A stretch of 64,000 bases of DNA, taken from assembly GCF_011440395.1 (NCBI RefSeq), contig NZ_JAAOIX010000005.1, positions 62,001 through 126,000 of the forward strand. Reading direction: 5' to 3'. The notes under the pieces were generated by a model. The model ran no database searches, was not told the origin of the DNA, and saw nothing but the letters and a program-made list of their open reading frames with translations. The translations under genes and the position numbers were made by a program. Origin of the DNA: Pseudomaricurvus alcaniphilus. Its GTDB lineage: Bacteria; Pseudomonadota; Gammaproteobacteria; Pseudomonadales; Cellvibrionaceae. Within the stretch, counting starts at the first letter, position 1. Each line of letters starts with the position of its first letter. Shown here piece after piece: positions 29,769-39,002 of the stretch.

Positions 29769-29823
29769 CCTGCTGACCGCAACGGGCAGCAGGTGAGAGA
29801 GAAATTATACTGCCCGCGGCAGT
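29769..29823 (-). promoter_or_regulatory. leuA attenuator-like RNA stems
   Basis: Three mutually exclusive pairings in the transcript: ACTGCC/GGCAGT at the end of the leader ORF (29823-29809); CGGGCAG (29816-29810) with CTGCCCG (29789-29783); and CCTGCTG-CCG/CGG-CAGCAGG (29793-29769). This is the 1:2, 2:3, 3:4 layout of a ribosome-controlled attenuator. The last stem lacks a U-tract, so it may act through Rho, or the layout may be fortuitous. Confidence 0.55.
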
Positions 29824-29903
29824 CGCAACAGGGCACAGAGCAACGCCACAAACAGGCTGGAACGCCTGGTCAACAGTTGCGAATGGGGGTTGTAAGTGCT
29901 CAT
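29805..29903 (-). CDS. leucine-rich leader peptide (LeuL-like), 32 aa
   Basis: ATG at 29903 opens a 32-codon frame with eight leucines, clustered as LFVALLCALLRLP near its end. It lies 43 bases after the predicted transcription start and 137 bases before leuA on the same strand. Ribosome stalling on the Leu codons would sit over the first pairing segment. Typical of leader peptides of leucine operons. The ribosome binding site is weak. Confidence 0.6.
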   Translation of the reverse strand: MSTYNPHSQLLTRRSSLFVALLCALLRLPRAV

Positions 29904-29952
29904 GGCAGTGTCCGGTTACGGGGTCGCAAATAATGGTTTACTGGAGGCACTC

Positions 29953-29981
29953 AATATACGTCCAGCCTGCACCAGATTCAA
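29953..29981 (-). promoter_or_regulatory. sigma-70 promoter of the leuA transcript
   Basis: On the minus strand TTGAAT (29981-29976) and TATATT (29958-29953) are separated by 17 bases. The start would be near 29946, placing the leader ORF just behind it. Confidence 0.6.
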
Positions 29982-30104
29982 CAACCATCCTAATATCGCC
30001 GATATATTGGGATAAAATAACAACATAAGCGCAAATAACACTCATTAAAGAAAGACAAATCCTAAAGCATGGCTATTTTTGAGATAAACCTTGCCCGGAT
30101 CCGA

Positions 30105-31694
30105 TCAATTCACCCCCTGGCTGCGCAGGTAATCTTCATAGCTACCGTGGAAATCCACTATTCCGCTGGGGGTCAACTCGATAATGCGGCTCGCCAGCGA
30201 GGAGACAAACTCGCGGTCGTGACTGACAAAGATCAGCGTGCCCTCGTAGTTTTCCAGCGCCAGGTTGAGGGACTCGATGGACTCCATATCGAGGTGGTTG
30301 GTGGGCTCGTCCAGCAACATAATATTCGGCTTCTGCAACATCAGCCGGCCAAACAGCATCCGCCCCTGCTCACCACCGGAGATCACTTTTACCGACTTCT
30401 TGATTTCGTGCTGGGAAAACAGCAGCCGGCCGAGGGTGCCGCGAATAACCTGCTCGTCATCACCCTCCTTGCCCCAACGACTCATCCAGTCAAACAGGGT
30501 GTCGTCGCGGTCAAAATCGGCGGCGTGATCCTGGGCGTAATAACCGATACTGGCATTCTCCGACCACTTGATGGTGCCGGCGCTGGGTTCGAGATCCCCC
30601 ACCAGGCAGCGCAGCAGGGTGGACTTGCCAATGCCGTTGGGGCCGATCACGGCGATGCGCTCTCCCACATCCACCATCAGGTCGAGGCCAGCAAACAGTT
30701 TCTCATCAAAGGTTTTGCCCAGCCCCTTCACTTCCAGCGCCTGGCGGTGCAGCTTTTTTTCCTGCTCGAAGCGAATGTAGGGGTTCTGGCGACTGGAGGG
30801 CTTCACCTCCTCCAGCTGGATCTTGTCGATTTGTTTGGCCCGCGAAGTGGCCTGGCGGGACTTGGAGGCGTTGGCGGAGAAGCGGCTGACAAACGCCTTC
30901 AAATCCGCGATCTGGGCCTTCTTCTTGGCGTTATCTGACAGCAACCGCTCCCGCGACTGGGTGGCGGCGGTCATGTATTCATCGTAATTGCCGGGGAAGA
31001 GGCGCAACTCGCCGTAATCCAGGTCGGCCATATGGGTGCAGACGCTGTTGAGAAAGTGGCGATCGTGGGAAATGATGATCATGGTGCAGTTGCGTTCGTT
31101 GAGCACCCCTTCCAGCCAGCGAATGGTGTTGATGTCGAGGTTGTTGGTCGGCTCATCCAGCAACATGATGTCGGGGTCGGCAAACAGCACCTGGGTCAGC
31201 AGCACCCGCAGCTTCCAGCCCGGCGCCACTTCGCTCATGGGGCCGTAGTGCTGTTCCAGCGGGATGCCCACCCCCAGCAGTAACTCGCCGGCCCGGGCCT
31301 CGGCGGTGTAGCCGTCCATCTCGGCAAACTCGGCCTCCAGTTCGGCGGCGCGGATGCCGTCCGCCTCGGTCATTTCCGGGTTGGCGTAAATGGCGTCGCG
31401 TTCGGATTTGACCGCCCACAACTCGCCGTGGCCCATGATCACCGTATCGATGACACTGTACTTTTCAAAGGCAAATTGATCCTGGCGCAACTTGCCGATG
31501 CGCTCGTTGACGTCCTTGGAGACGTTGCCGGCGCTGGGCTCCAGATCGCCACCGAGAATTTTCATCAAGGTGGATTTACCGCAGCCGTTGGCGCCAATCA
31601 GGCCGTAACGATTGCCCTCGCCAAATTTGACGGAGACATTTTCAAACAGGGGTTTGGCACCAAACTGCATGGTGATATTGGAAGCAACAAGCAC
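30105..31694 (-). CDS. ybiT: ABC-F family ATPase, YbiT type
   Basis: 529-residue soluble protein with two ABC domains and no membrane part; ABC-F proteins act on the ribosome. Walker A motifs are GANGCGKST and GPNGIGKST; signatures include [11 protein letters not shown]; Walker B motifs are [10 protein letters not shown] and [10 protein letters not shown]. The near-identical N-terminus ([20 protein letters not shown]) and length match E. coli YbiT. Cellular role of YbiT is not well known. No operon partner. Confidence 0.92.
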   Translation of the reverse strand: MLVASNITMQFGAKPLFENVSVKFGEGNRYGLIGANGCGKSTLMKILGGDLEPSAGNVSKDVNERIGKLRQDQFAFEKYSVIDTVIMGHGELWAVKSERDAIYANPEMTEADGIRAAELEAEFAEMDGYTAEARAGELLLGVGIPLEQHYGPMSEVAPGWKLRVLLTQVLFADPDIMLLDEPTNNLDINTIRWLEGVLNERNCTMIIISHDRHFLNSVCTHMADLDYGELRLFPGNYDEYMTAATQSRERLLSDNAKKKAQIADLKAFVSRFSANASKSRQATSRAKQIDKIQLEEVKPSSRQNPYIRFEQEKKLHRQALEVKGLGKTFDEKLFAGLDLMVDVGERIAVIGPNGIGKSTLLRCLVGDLEPSAGTIKWSENASIGYYAQDHAADFDRDDTLFDWMSRWGKEGDDEQVIRGTLGRLLFSQHEIKKSVKVISGGEQGRMLFGRLMLQKPNIMLLDEPTNHLDMESIESLNLALENYEGTLIFVSHDREFVSSLASRIIELTPSGIVDFHGSYEDYLRSQGVN

Positions 31695-31818
31695 GATTTA
31701 ATCCACAGGTAAGACAGCCGCCAGCGACTGATTAGAAAAAAGGCGGGATTATACCGGTTATTTGCCGCCGTTGGCAGGGACGGTGCCGCTAGCGGGGCGA
31801 TTGACTCCGCTGGCAAAC

Positions 31819-32193
31819 TTATTGAGTCTTGCTGGCGCTGTTATCCACCAGTTTCCTGAAGGCGGCGCACTCCGGAGTCACATCGGAGCGGGAGTTCAGA
31901 ATCTCGCTGCAGGACAGGCTTTCAATGGAGTTCAGGCAGGCGATGGAGGGCTTGTAGTAGGCGTGGCTGGTCAGCGCCACTTCGAATTGACCGAGCACCT
32001 GGCTGCACATCTCGCTCATCATGGGCCGCATCATGGCCATAATTTCCGGCGCCAGGTTCTGCGCTTCCAGCTCCGCCAGGGAGCAGGACTTCATCTTTTC
32101 GCACACCTTGTTAGTGGCGGTGACAAACTCCTCATTCTGGGCGACCACGGTCGCACTGAACAACACCAAAACACCCAGTACCAGCCTTTTCAT
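31819..32193 (-). CDS. exported cysteine-containing hypothetical protein
   Basis: 124 residues. Signal peptide MKRLVLGVLVLFSATVVAQ, then a helical domain with six cysteines (CEKMKSC, MCSQ, ACLN, SCSE, ECAAF), probably forming disulfides in the periplasm. GGAG lies seven bases before the ATG at 32193; the frame extends 15 codons further but without a signal-type start. Not recognised beyond that. Confidence 0.7.
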   Translation of the reverse strand: MKRLVLGVLVLFSATVVAQNEEFVTATNKVCEKMKSCSLAELEAQNLAPEIMAMMRPMMSEMCSQVLGQFEVALTSHAYYKPSIACLNSIESLSCSEILNSRSDVTPECAAFRKLVDNSASKTQ

Positions 32194-32383
32194 AATTTGC
32201 TCCAATTTCACTGTTTGCCCTGCTCTCACGCAGCGCATTGCTCTTACCGACGGCCCGATGTTTTCGGACTGGCCGATTTTTACTGTTTACCTGACCCACA
32301 CTGTTTGCTCGGCCGTTAGAGGTTCCTCATTACCATTATCCACCCTGACGGCACCATTAGCCCAGCGCTTTCCCCAGCGCCCC

Positions 32384-33859
32384 TCAGCGCAACCAGCCCT
32401 TGATAGCGAACCAATACAGGCTCAACGCCATACCGCTGCCGACCCAGAAAGCCACCTGGGGCAGCGAGGAGGGCCAGGGGGTATCGATCAGGTTCATACC
32501 CAGCATACCGCCGGCCACCGACGGAATCAGCGCCAGAGTCGTGAGTATGGCCAGCAACCGCATCACCTTGTTCATCTGGAACGACGACACATTCAGGCGC
32601 ATATCCACCAGCGCCGCCAGGTTCTCGCTCAAATCATCGACCCGCTCGTACAGGTCCGAGGCCTCGCTGGCCAGCAACTGAAACTGGGGCAAGTTTCCCA
32701 CCTCAAAACCGCGAATGGCGATGCGGCGGGAATTGAGACTGCGGGTCACCTCCGCCAAGTGTCGCAGCGTGGTGCGCACCCGGGAAATTTCCGCGCGCAG
32801 CAGAAAGGTGCGCTGCAAAAATTCCCGGTCGCGCAGGGACGCTTCATTGGCCTCGATGGCCATCAAGCGGGTCTCCAGCCACTCAGCCACCCGGGCGTAA
32901 GCGCGCACGACTTCTTTTACCAGGGCGTGGGTGGCATTTACCAGCGCCGGCCCGGTGGCGTCGCCGCTGGCCTCGCTCTCCTGCAGGCGACGCTCCACCC
33001 GGCGGCGCAAATCGCTGGGCTCGCGCTCCAGCACCGCCACATTCTTGTCCGCCCCCACCAGCAGCAGCCCGGCGCGCTGAATGACCGTGCTCTCGGCACT
33101 GATGTCGCCGGACAGCTGCGGGTACCAGGCAAACAGGGTCACGTAGCGGTCCAGCCGGTCGAGGCGCGGAAAAGCGGCACCGTATAATTTGCCGTGCAAC
33201 ACCGGTTCCGGCACCGCAAAGCTGGCCGCCAACGGCGCCAGCAGTTCTTCGCCGACACCGCTGACGTAGAGCCAGTCCTCCTGTTCCGAGCCGATGCGCT
33301 CCAACAAGTGCTGCCAATCCACCGACTGCAGGCCTTTGCCGCCGGCGTCGAAATCCAGCGCCCAGGCCTGCAACTCACCCGACGATCGCGCCGCCGCCGC
33401 GGCCTGGGCTGTGACCGGCCCCGCCAGCCGCGCACTGGAGCGGGTCCCCAGCACCGCCACTCGCACAAACCGGATCAGGCGCAGCGCCGGGGAGGCACCC
33501 AGGGTCTCGGCGGTAAAGGGCAGCAGCGATATCAGCGCCGCCAGGATAATAAACACATCCAGCAAGCGCCAGGGACTGCGCACAAAGGCGGCCTTGTCCG
33601 GCGCCAGCAGCAAGCCGGCCGAGTACTCCAGCGCGAACAGCAACACGATCAGCACGTCCGCCACCACCAGGGCCCGCTCCAGCGCCGGCGACATCGCAAA
33701 GGCAAACGGCACCGCCGCCAGCGCCAGGGTGATCAGCGCCAGCAGGGCCATCAGTTCATCGCTGAGCAGCAATTGCAAGCGCACCGCCAGGCGCAGCAGC
33801 GGCGCTGGCGTTTTTGTGGCCAGCCCACTGCCGGGTCGCGGCTCTTTGTTATTCGTCAC
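32384..33859 (-). CDS. CorA-type divalent cation transporter fused to a voltage-sensor-like domain
   Basis: 491 residues. Residues 36-145 form four helices like S1-S4 of voltage-gated channels: S1 (36-55), S2 with E78, S3 with PWRLLDVFII (D101), and S4 with arginines every third residue (R127, R130, R133, then R140). Residues 165-420 match the CorA cytoplasmic alpha/beta and long-helix region; residues 430-490 hold the two CorA membrane helices with the GMN signature (G454-M455-N456). No pore helices S5-S6 belong to the first part. Probably a Mg2+, Zn2+ or related channel whose opening may respond to membrane potential (inferred). Confidence 0.8.
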   Translation of the reverse strand: MTNNKEPRPGSGLATKTPAPLLRLAVRLQLLLSDELMALLALITLALAAVPFAFAMSPALERALVVADVLIVLLFALEYSAGLLLAPDKAAFVRSPWRLLDVFIILAALISLLPFTAETLGASPALRLIRFVRVAVLGTRSSARLAGPVTAQAAAAARSSGELQAWALDFDAGGKGLQSVDWQHLLERIGSEQEDWLYVSGVGEELLAPLAASFAVPEPVLHGKLYGAAFPRLDRLDRYVTLFAWYPQLSGDISAESTVIQRAGLLLVGADKNVAVLEREPSDLRRRVERRLQESEASGDATGPALVNATHALVKEVVRAYARVAEWLETRLMAIEANEASLRDREFLQRTFLLRAEISRVRTTLRHLAEVTRSLNSRRIAIRGFEVGNLPQFQLLASEASDLYERVDDLSENLAALVDMRLNVSSFQMNKVMRLLAILTTLALIPSVAGGMLGMNLIDTPWPSSLPQVAFWVGSGMALSLYWFAIKGWLR

Positions 33860-33956
33860 GGGGCACTCCTCGGCATAAATAATGGCCAGCCCGGTGCCAC
33901 GGCAATGGCTGGCGCTCTGTCAATCCAGCATACAGCGCGGCGACTTGACCCACTAG

Positions 33957-34117
33957 GAGCCTGTCGGACTTAGGGTTGCCCTGCTGCGAAAAAGCCGAGT
34001 TTGGCCATTTTTTAACCATTTTCTCGTTAAATAGAACCACTATTCGCCTCAAAAATGGTTAAAAACTGACTCAAATCGGACTTTCTCTCGCTACGGGCAC
34101 CTAAGTCCGACAGGCTC
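33957..34117. mobile_element. MITE with 18-bp terminal inverted repeats (161 bp)
   Basis: Perfect inverted ends GAGCCTGTCGGACTTAGG (33957-33974 and 34100-34117) flanked on both sides by CTAG (33953-33956 and 34118-34121), a likely 4-bp target duplication. The inside is also symmetric (AAAATGGTTAAAAA on both halves). No coding capacity; the ends look like those of a full-length insertion sequence elsewhere. It lies between two minus-strand genes. Confidence 0.82.
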
Positions 34118-34148
34118 CTAGCCTTCAGGTTCAGGTAAATTTTCGCGC

Positions 34149-35219
34149 TCAATCCAGCGCCAGGGTTACTCCGCGGCGACTGCTGTCTATGGCCAGCTCG
34201 ATCAATTCGATGGTCCACAGGGCCTCGACGGCACTGACCGGTGGCGGCTGGTCGCGCCTGATTGCCGCGGCCAGCTGGCGAAAAAACTGCTGGTAGCCAC
34301 CGCTCTCCGTGGTGACCGGCGCCGCGCCCTCAGCCCGGTAGAGCGTGCCGAAGTCGGCGGCGACCTCGTCGCCCCAGTGGTCGTGGTCGGGGCGCACGCC
34401 GGCACGGAGGCGATCTTCCTGGGGATCGAGGCCGTACTTTACGTAACTGCCCTGGTCGCCCTGCAGCTGGAAGCGCAGGTTGGGCCCGGCACAAAAAGGG
34501 CTGGCGTGCAGCACCACCTGCTTGTCGGCATAGTCCAGCAACAGGTGAAAGAAATCCGTGGTACTGGCGTCAGCGCGCATTGCCCGGCAGCGCGCGGTCA
34601 ACGCCGCCGGGCGCCCAAACAGCTGCAGCGCCTGGTCCAGCAGGTGCGGCCCCAGGTCATAGAGAATGCCACCGCCATCGGCCGCCGTCTCGCGCCAACG
34701 CTGGCGCACCTGGGGCCGAAAACGATCAAAGTGAGATTCGTAGTAGCGGATATTGCCGAGCCGATTTTCAGCAATCAATTTTTTCACGGTGAGAAAGTCG
34801 CCGTCCCAGCGCCGGTTTTGGTAGACCGTCAAAACACGCTTTTTTTCGGCCGCCAGCGCGATCAACTCTTCGCCCTGGGCGACGCTGGTGACAAATGGCT
34901 TCTCCAGCAACACGTGTTTGTTGCATTGCAGCGCCAGTTTGGCCAGCGGAAAATGCACATCGTTGGGGGCGGTGATAATCACCAACTCCGCGTCGCTGTC
35001 CGTGAGCATGGCTTCCGCATTGGCATACAGGCTCACGTCCGGCAGCTGTTGCCGGACCAGCTCGCCCTGGCTGCTGCTGACCGCCAGCAAGTCGAACTCG
35101 GCCAGGGTTTCGAGAAACGGGATATGAAAAGTCCTGGCCGAAAATCCGTAACCGACGATTGCGGTCTTAATGGCATTGCCCTTAACTGTATTGGTCTTAA
35201 CTGTATTGCCAGTGGTCAT
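34149..35219 (-). CDS. Gfo/Idh/MocA family oxidoreductase
   Basis: 356-residue NAD(P)-dependent oxidoreductase. Rossmann motif AIVGYGFSARTFHIPFL, then the family signature LLEKPFVTS with the catalytic lysine, and the alpha/beta C-terminal domain. E. coli YdgJ-like; it probably acts on a sugar or inositol-type substrate that cannot be named. The ATG at 35219 is followed by a 15-bp tandem repeat encoding NTVKTNTVKGNAIK, so the extreme N-terminus is repeat-derived. Divergent from ydbH. Confidence 0.85.
   Translation of the reverse strand: MTTGNTVKTNTVKGNAIKTAIVGYGFSARTFHIPFLETLAEFDLLAVSSSQGELVRQQLPDVSLYANAEAMLTDSDAELVIITAPNDVHFPLAKLALQCNKHVLLEKPFVTSVAQGEELIALAAEKKRVLTVYQNRRWDGDFLTVKKLIAENRLGNIRYYESHFDRFRPQVRQRWRETAADGGGILYDLGPHLLDQALQLFGRPAALTARCRAMRADASTTDFFHLLLDYADKQVVLHASPFCAGPNLRFQLQGDQGSYVKYGLDPQEDRLRAGVRPDHDHWGDEVAADFGTLYRAEGAAPVTTESGGYQQFFRQLAAAIRRDQPPPVSAVEALWTIELIELAIDSSRRGVTLALD
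35166..35210 (+). repeat. 15-bp tandem repeat x3 inside a gene start
   Basis: Units CTTAATGGCATTGCC, CTTAACTGTATTGGT and CTTAACTGTATTGCC. Being in frame, they add a five-residue repeat to the oxidoreductase N-terminus. Confidence 0.8.
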
Positions 35220-35300
35220 TAACGGGTCCGTAAGCGGTTGTGATACATTGATGCGCGCGCATTTTTGCCCTTCCAGGCGCAACCTGAAGGAATTCTCCCT

Positions 35301-38159
35301 GTGCTTAAACGCCTGGCCATTAGCCTCAGCCTGCTTGTCATCCTCGCCCCCATCGGCCTCTACCTGAGCTGGAGCCAGTGGTCGCCGAGCATGGCACGTT
35401 TGCTGCTGCGCGGCTACGATATCGACCTGCACCAGGCCAAAATTTCCCGGCCGTCACTGACTGGCATCGCCATCAGCGACCTGGTGGCCGACTATAGATT
35501 ATCCGGCTACCAACTGCAGCTGCAAGCGAATGATTTAACGCTCACCTATCGGCCATTGCAGCTGCTCAAGGGCAGGCTGGCAACTGTGCATATTGACCAA
35601 TTACAGCTGGCCGTAGCTGCGGATGCCAGCCGCGAGGCCATACCCCAGGGCAGTGGCACTTCGCTGGCATTGCTGCTGCCCCAGACCTGGCTGGCAGCAT
35701 TACCGCTGCAGCAACTGCAGATTGACAGGCTGCTGCTCGAGTCGGCTGACCTGCTGCCGCAATACAGCCTGAGCGGCGACCTGCGCCTGTCCCCCGAGCA
35801 ACTGCAGCTGCAATTTGAAATCCAAAACCGGCAACCACAACCATCACAGTTGCAAGCATTACCGTCGCAACCATCACCTTTACAACTATTGCCATCACAG
35901 CCATCACCTTCGCCGCAACTGCCCTCACAACTGCTGCCCTCGCAACCGCTGCCGCCTGACGCCCCGACCTACGGCCACATTCTACTCAGCGCTGACCGGC
36001 ACAACGCCCTCGCCGCTGCGGTAACCCTGGAGGGTGAAGCGGCATTGCAGTTATCCTCCCGCATCGCGAGCGCACCTGACAGCCAGGCCTGGGAAGGCAC
36101 GCTGGAGCTCAAGCTCGGCAGCGCCAGCGCACTGGCACAGCAGTTGGGCCTGCTACTCCCGAACCAGCAACTCGACGGCCAACTTGAGATCGGTTGGACC
36201 ATGCCACTGCCCGAGGTCATCCACAGCGACACCTTGCCGCAACTGCAGCTGAGCGGGCACTTGCGCAGCGGCGGTCAATACCGCACCCCGCACCCGGATT
36301 TGTCCGCCTCGGCAACGGCGCCACAGGGTGATGCCGCACTCCTGGCGGGCAACTTTCAGCTCGACGCCCGCTACCAGGCCGATTCCCGGCAGTTGCAACT
36401 GGTGTTGGAGCAGACTCGGGTTACTGCCGGCGTCGACCTGGCACTGCCCTTTATCCCGCCCCGGCCCGGCGTCGATAAACAGCCGCTGCAGCTGGAGCTG
36501 GAACTGCAACCCGGTGCGCGCCTGCAGGCACTTATGGCGGCGCGCAAACTGGAGCTCACCAACCTGGCGGGAGAAGTGCGTGCCGCCCAACAGCACAGCG
36601 GTATCGCGGCGCAGCTCGACTTCGCCGAGGCGACCGGGACTATCCCCTGGGTCGCCCCGGAGCACGCCTCCGGTGCCGCCGCCATCGCGCTGCAGGGTGA
36701 CCTGGACAAACTAGTGTCAGAGGCCGTAAGTGCGCAAAAAATACAGCTAAACAGCCGCGGCAGAGTAACCCTGGAGGCGCACCAACTGTCCTACACCACG
36801 GTGGCGGACACGGTCCTGAAGGCACACAGCCTGCGCGGTGACAGCTGGCAAGCGCCGCAACTACAGATCACCGCCAACACACCGCTGACCCTATTGTGGC
36901 AAGCGGATGACCTCAAAATTCCGGCGGCGCAGTTTCGTCTTGGCCGGCAACAGCTGCAGCTGGCCGGCGAGCCGCTGCAGTTCGGTGGGGCGAATCTCGA
37001 CCTCCACAACCTGCACCTGCCCTCCGGCGCAGCAGCCAGTGCCGAGCTGACACTGGGCATCAGGGCACTGGTGTTGCAGCACCAGCAGCGGCAGCTGGCA
37101 GCGCTGACCATCAACAGCCAACTAGGTCTCGACCAGAACCGCCTGGCGGGCAGCTTCAACGTCCACACCGACAACAAGCTGCTCAGCAGCAACGGCCAGC
37201 TGCAACACGACCTCGGCACTGGTAAAGGTCAACTCAGCGCCGACACCCGCTCCGCCAAACTCGGGGAAAAACAGGTGTTTCTGCCCGCTCTGGTCAAACC
37301 GCTGGGCCTGCCGCTGGACATCAGCGGCGGCCAGCTGAGTGCCACTACCCGCCTCAGCTGGAATCGACAGGGCCTGACTCAAAGCTCGGCGGAGGTGCAA
37401 CTGCAAAACCTGAGTGGATTCTACCAGCGCAACCTTGTACGGGGCCTGAACGCCAAACTGCTGGCCCGCAACCTGCACGACCAATGGCACATCAGCGCCG
37501 ACTCGCTAACCATTGCCAATATCGATGTGGGCATCCCGATCCGCAATATTCAGCTCGGGTTCAGCTCGGAAGCGCAAACTGTTCTGGTGAAGGATTTACA
37601 GGCCGAACTTTTGGGTGGCCGCGCCAGTCAAAAAGCCCTACTGTACAACTGGTCCGCGCCGGAGAATCACTTGGTGATTGATTTGCACAACATCCAGCTC
37701 AACCAGGTTCTGAAACTTGAGTCCGGTATTTCCGGCAGCGGTAGACTCAGCGGCAGCCTGCCCCTGACCCTTTCCAGCACCGGGCTGCGGGTGGATAAAG
37801 GCAGGCTCAGCAGCCTGGCACCTGGTGGCGTAATTAAATACGACAGCAAAGTGCCACTGGGAAAATCTGCCCTGGACGCCAGCCTGCAACTGACCCTGGA
37901 CGCGCTGAAAAACTTTCATTACCAGGTGCTCGACGTACAGGTGGACGCCGACGAAGCCGGTGACCTGGTGCTGCGTGCAAGGCTGCAAGGCAACAACCCG
38001 GATCTCAAACAGCAGCGCCCGATTCACTTTAACCTGAACATCACCGAAAACATTCCGGCACTGCTAAAAAGCCTGAAACTGACCCAGGACATCAGCCAAG
38101 ACCTGAATCAACGCATCGAATCCTTATACCAACCGCGCCACCAGGGAGCCAGACAATGA
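35301..38159 (+). CDS. ydbH: AsmA-like intermembrane lipid transport protein YdbH
   Basis: 952-residue protein anchored by one N-terminal helix (LAISLSLLVILAPIGLYL) with a long periplasmic beta-groove ending in a YdbH C-terminal (Dicarboxylate-import-like) domain. In E. coli YdbH, TamB and YhdP share phospholipid delivery to the outer membrane. GTG at 35301 is chosen because AAGGAA precedes it. A Pro/Gln-rich stretch with repeated LPSQ (residues about 176-221) is inserted early and is absent from E. coli YdbH as I know it. The stop overlaps the ynbE start (ATGA). Confidence 0.85.
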   Translation: MLKRLAISLSLLVILAPIGLYLSWSQWSPSMARLLLRGYDIDLHQAKISRPSLTGIAISDLVADYRLSGYQLQLQANDLTLTYRPLQLLKGRLATVHIDQLQLAVAADASREAIPQGSGTSLALLLPQTWLAALPLQQLQIDRLLLESADLLPQYSLSGDLRLSPEQLQLQFEIQNRQPQPSQLQALPSQPSPLQLLPSQPSPSPQLPSQLLPSQPLPPDAPTYGHILLSADRHNALAAAVTLEGEAALQLSSRIASAPDSQAWEGTLELKLGSASALAQQLGLLLPNQQLDGQLEIGWTMPLPEVIHSDTLPQLQLSGHLRSGGQYRTPHPDLSASATAPQGDAALLAGNFQLDARYQADSRQLQLVLEQTRVTAGVDLALPFIPPRPGVDKQPLQLELELQPGARLQALMAARKLELTNLAGEVRAAQQHSGIAAQLDFAEATGTIPWVAPEHASGAAAIALQGDLDKLVSEAVSAQKIQLNSRGRVTLEAHQLSYTTVADTVLKAHSLRGDSWQAPQLQITANTPLTLLWQADDLKIPAAQFRLGRQQLQLAGEPLQFGGANLDLHNLHLPSGAAASAELTLGIRALVLQHQQRQLAALTINSQLGLDQNRLAGSFNVHTDNKLLSSNGQLQHDLGTGKGQLSADTRSAKLGEKQVFLPALVKPLGLPLDISGGQLSATTRLSWNRQGLTQSSAEVQLQNLSGFYQRNLVRGLNAKLLARNLHDQWHISADSLTIANIDVGIPIRNIQLGFSSEAQTVLVKDLQAELLGGRASQKALLYNWSAPENHLVIDLHNIQLNQVLKLESGISGSGRLSGSLPLTLSSTGLRVDKGRLSSLAPGGVIKYDSKVPLGKSALDASLQLTLDALKNFHYQVLDVQVDADEAGDLVLRARLQGNNPDLKQQRPIHFNLNITENIPALLKSLKLTQDISQDLNQRIESLYQPRHQGARQ

Positions 38160-38377
38160 ACCCCATACCCGAGCCCCACCAGAGCCACCGCCGGCTGCTG
38201 CTCAGCTGCGGACTGCTGGCCGCCAGCCTGGCCCTCTACGCCTGCACCCCCACCGTCAAGGTGGACACCAGCGAACCAATTACCATCAACCTCAACGTCA
38301 ATATCAAGCATGAGATACTGGTGAAAGTTGACCGGGAGCTGGAGAATGTTTTATCCGAAGACAGCGGCTTGTTTTGA
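38156..38377 (+). CDS. ynbE: YnbE family outer-membrane lipoprotein
   Basis: 73 residues. The N-terminal hydrophobic stretch ends in the lipobox LYAC (C30), followed by the conserved PTVKVDTSEPITINLNVNI and EILVKVDREL. In E. coli YnbE pairs with YdbH through its beta strands to bridge the envelope. Overlaps the end of ydbH by four bases, so expression is coupled. Confidence 0.9.
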   Translation: MNPIPEPHQSHRRLLLSCGLLAASLALYACTPTVKVDTSEPITINLNVNIKHEILVKVDRELENVLSEDSGLF

Positions 38378-38542
38378 TGGCCAGGATGATGAACCGGGAA
38401 CCCTGTGCCGCACCCAGCTGAACACCTACAGCCGAGCATTTATGAACAAACAATTAAACTTGAACTCTGACACTCAAGCATTGACCACCGACCCGCAGGC
38501 GCTCAGCAAGCGCCAGCCAGTGATTGACCAGGAGCCGACATC

Positions 38543-38872
38543 ATGACCAGATTCTTTCGCACCGGTTTACTCTTCACCGCCCTGTTATTTTCCATGAGCG
38601 CCCTCAGCCTGTCCCTGCAAGATGCCAAGGACCAGGGCCTGGTGGGTGAGCAACCCAACGGTTACCTCGGCATTGTCGGTCGCTCGTCGGCGGAACTGGA
38701 AGCGCTGGTAGCCGATATCAACGGCAAGCGCCGCGACGCCTATGAAAGCATCGCCAATAAAAACAAGACACCGCTGGAAGCCGTTGAACAACTGGCGGGA
38801 CAAAAAGCCATGCAGAAAACAACCTCGGGCAACTACATCAAACTGGATGGCCGCTGGCAAAAGGTTAATTGA
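38543..38872 (+). CDS. ydbL: YdbL family periplasmic protein (DUF1318)
   Basis: 109 residues. Signal peptide to about residue 22, then ALSLSLQDAKDQGLVGE, GYLG and ANKNKTPLEAVEQLAGQKA, the hallmark of YdbL. E. coli YdbL is encoded after ydbH-ynbE and is thought to act as a chaperone for the pair. It lies 165 bases from ynbE on the same strand. Confidence 0.88.
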   Translation: MTRFFRTGLLFTALLFSMSALSLSLQDAKDQGLVGEQPNGYLGIVGRSSAELEALVADINGKRRDAYESIANKNKTPLEAVEQLAGQKAMQKTTSGNYIKLDGRWQKVN

Positions 38873-39002
38873 CCGGTACTGGCAGAACGCGAACTGACCA
38901 GCACTGGCAACCTGGAATTGTATTATCTCAAGGCAGGCCTGCCTTTAGAGCAGGCCAAGCCCCCCTCTAAGAAAACCCCAGCCCACAGACGGCCAAACCC
39001 CT

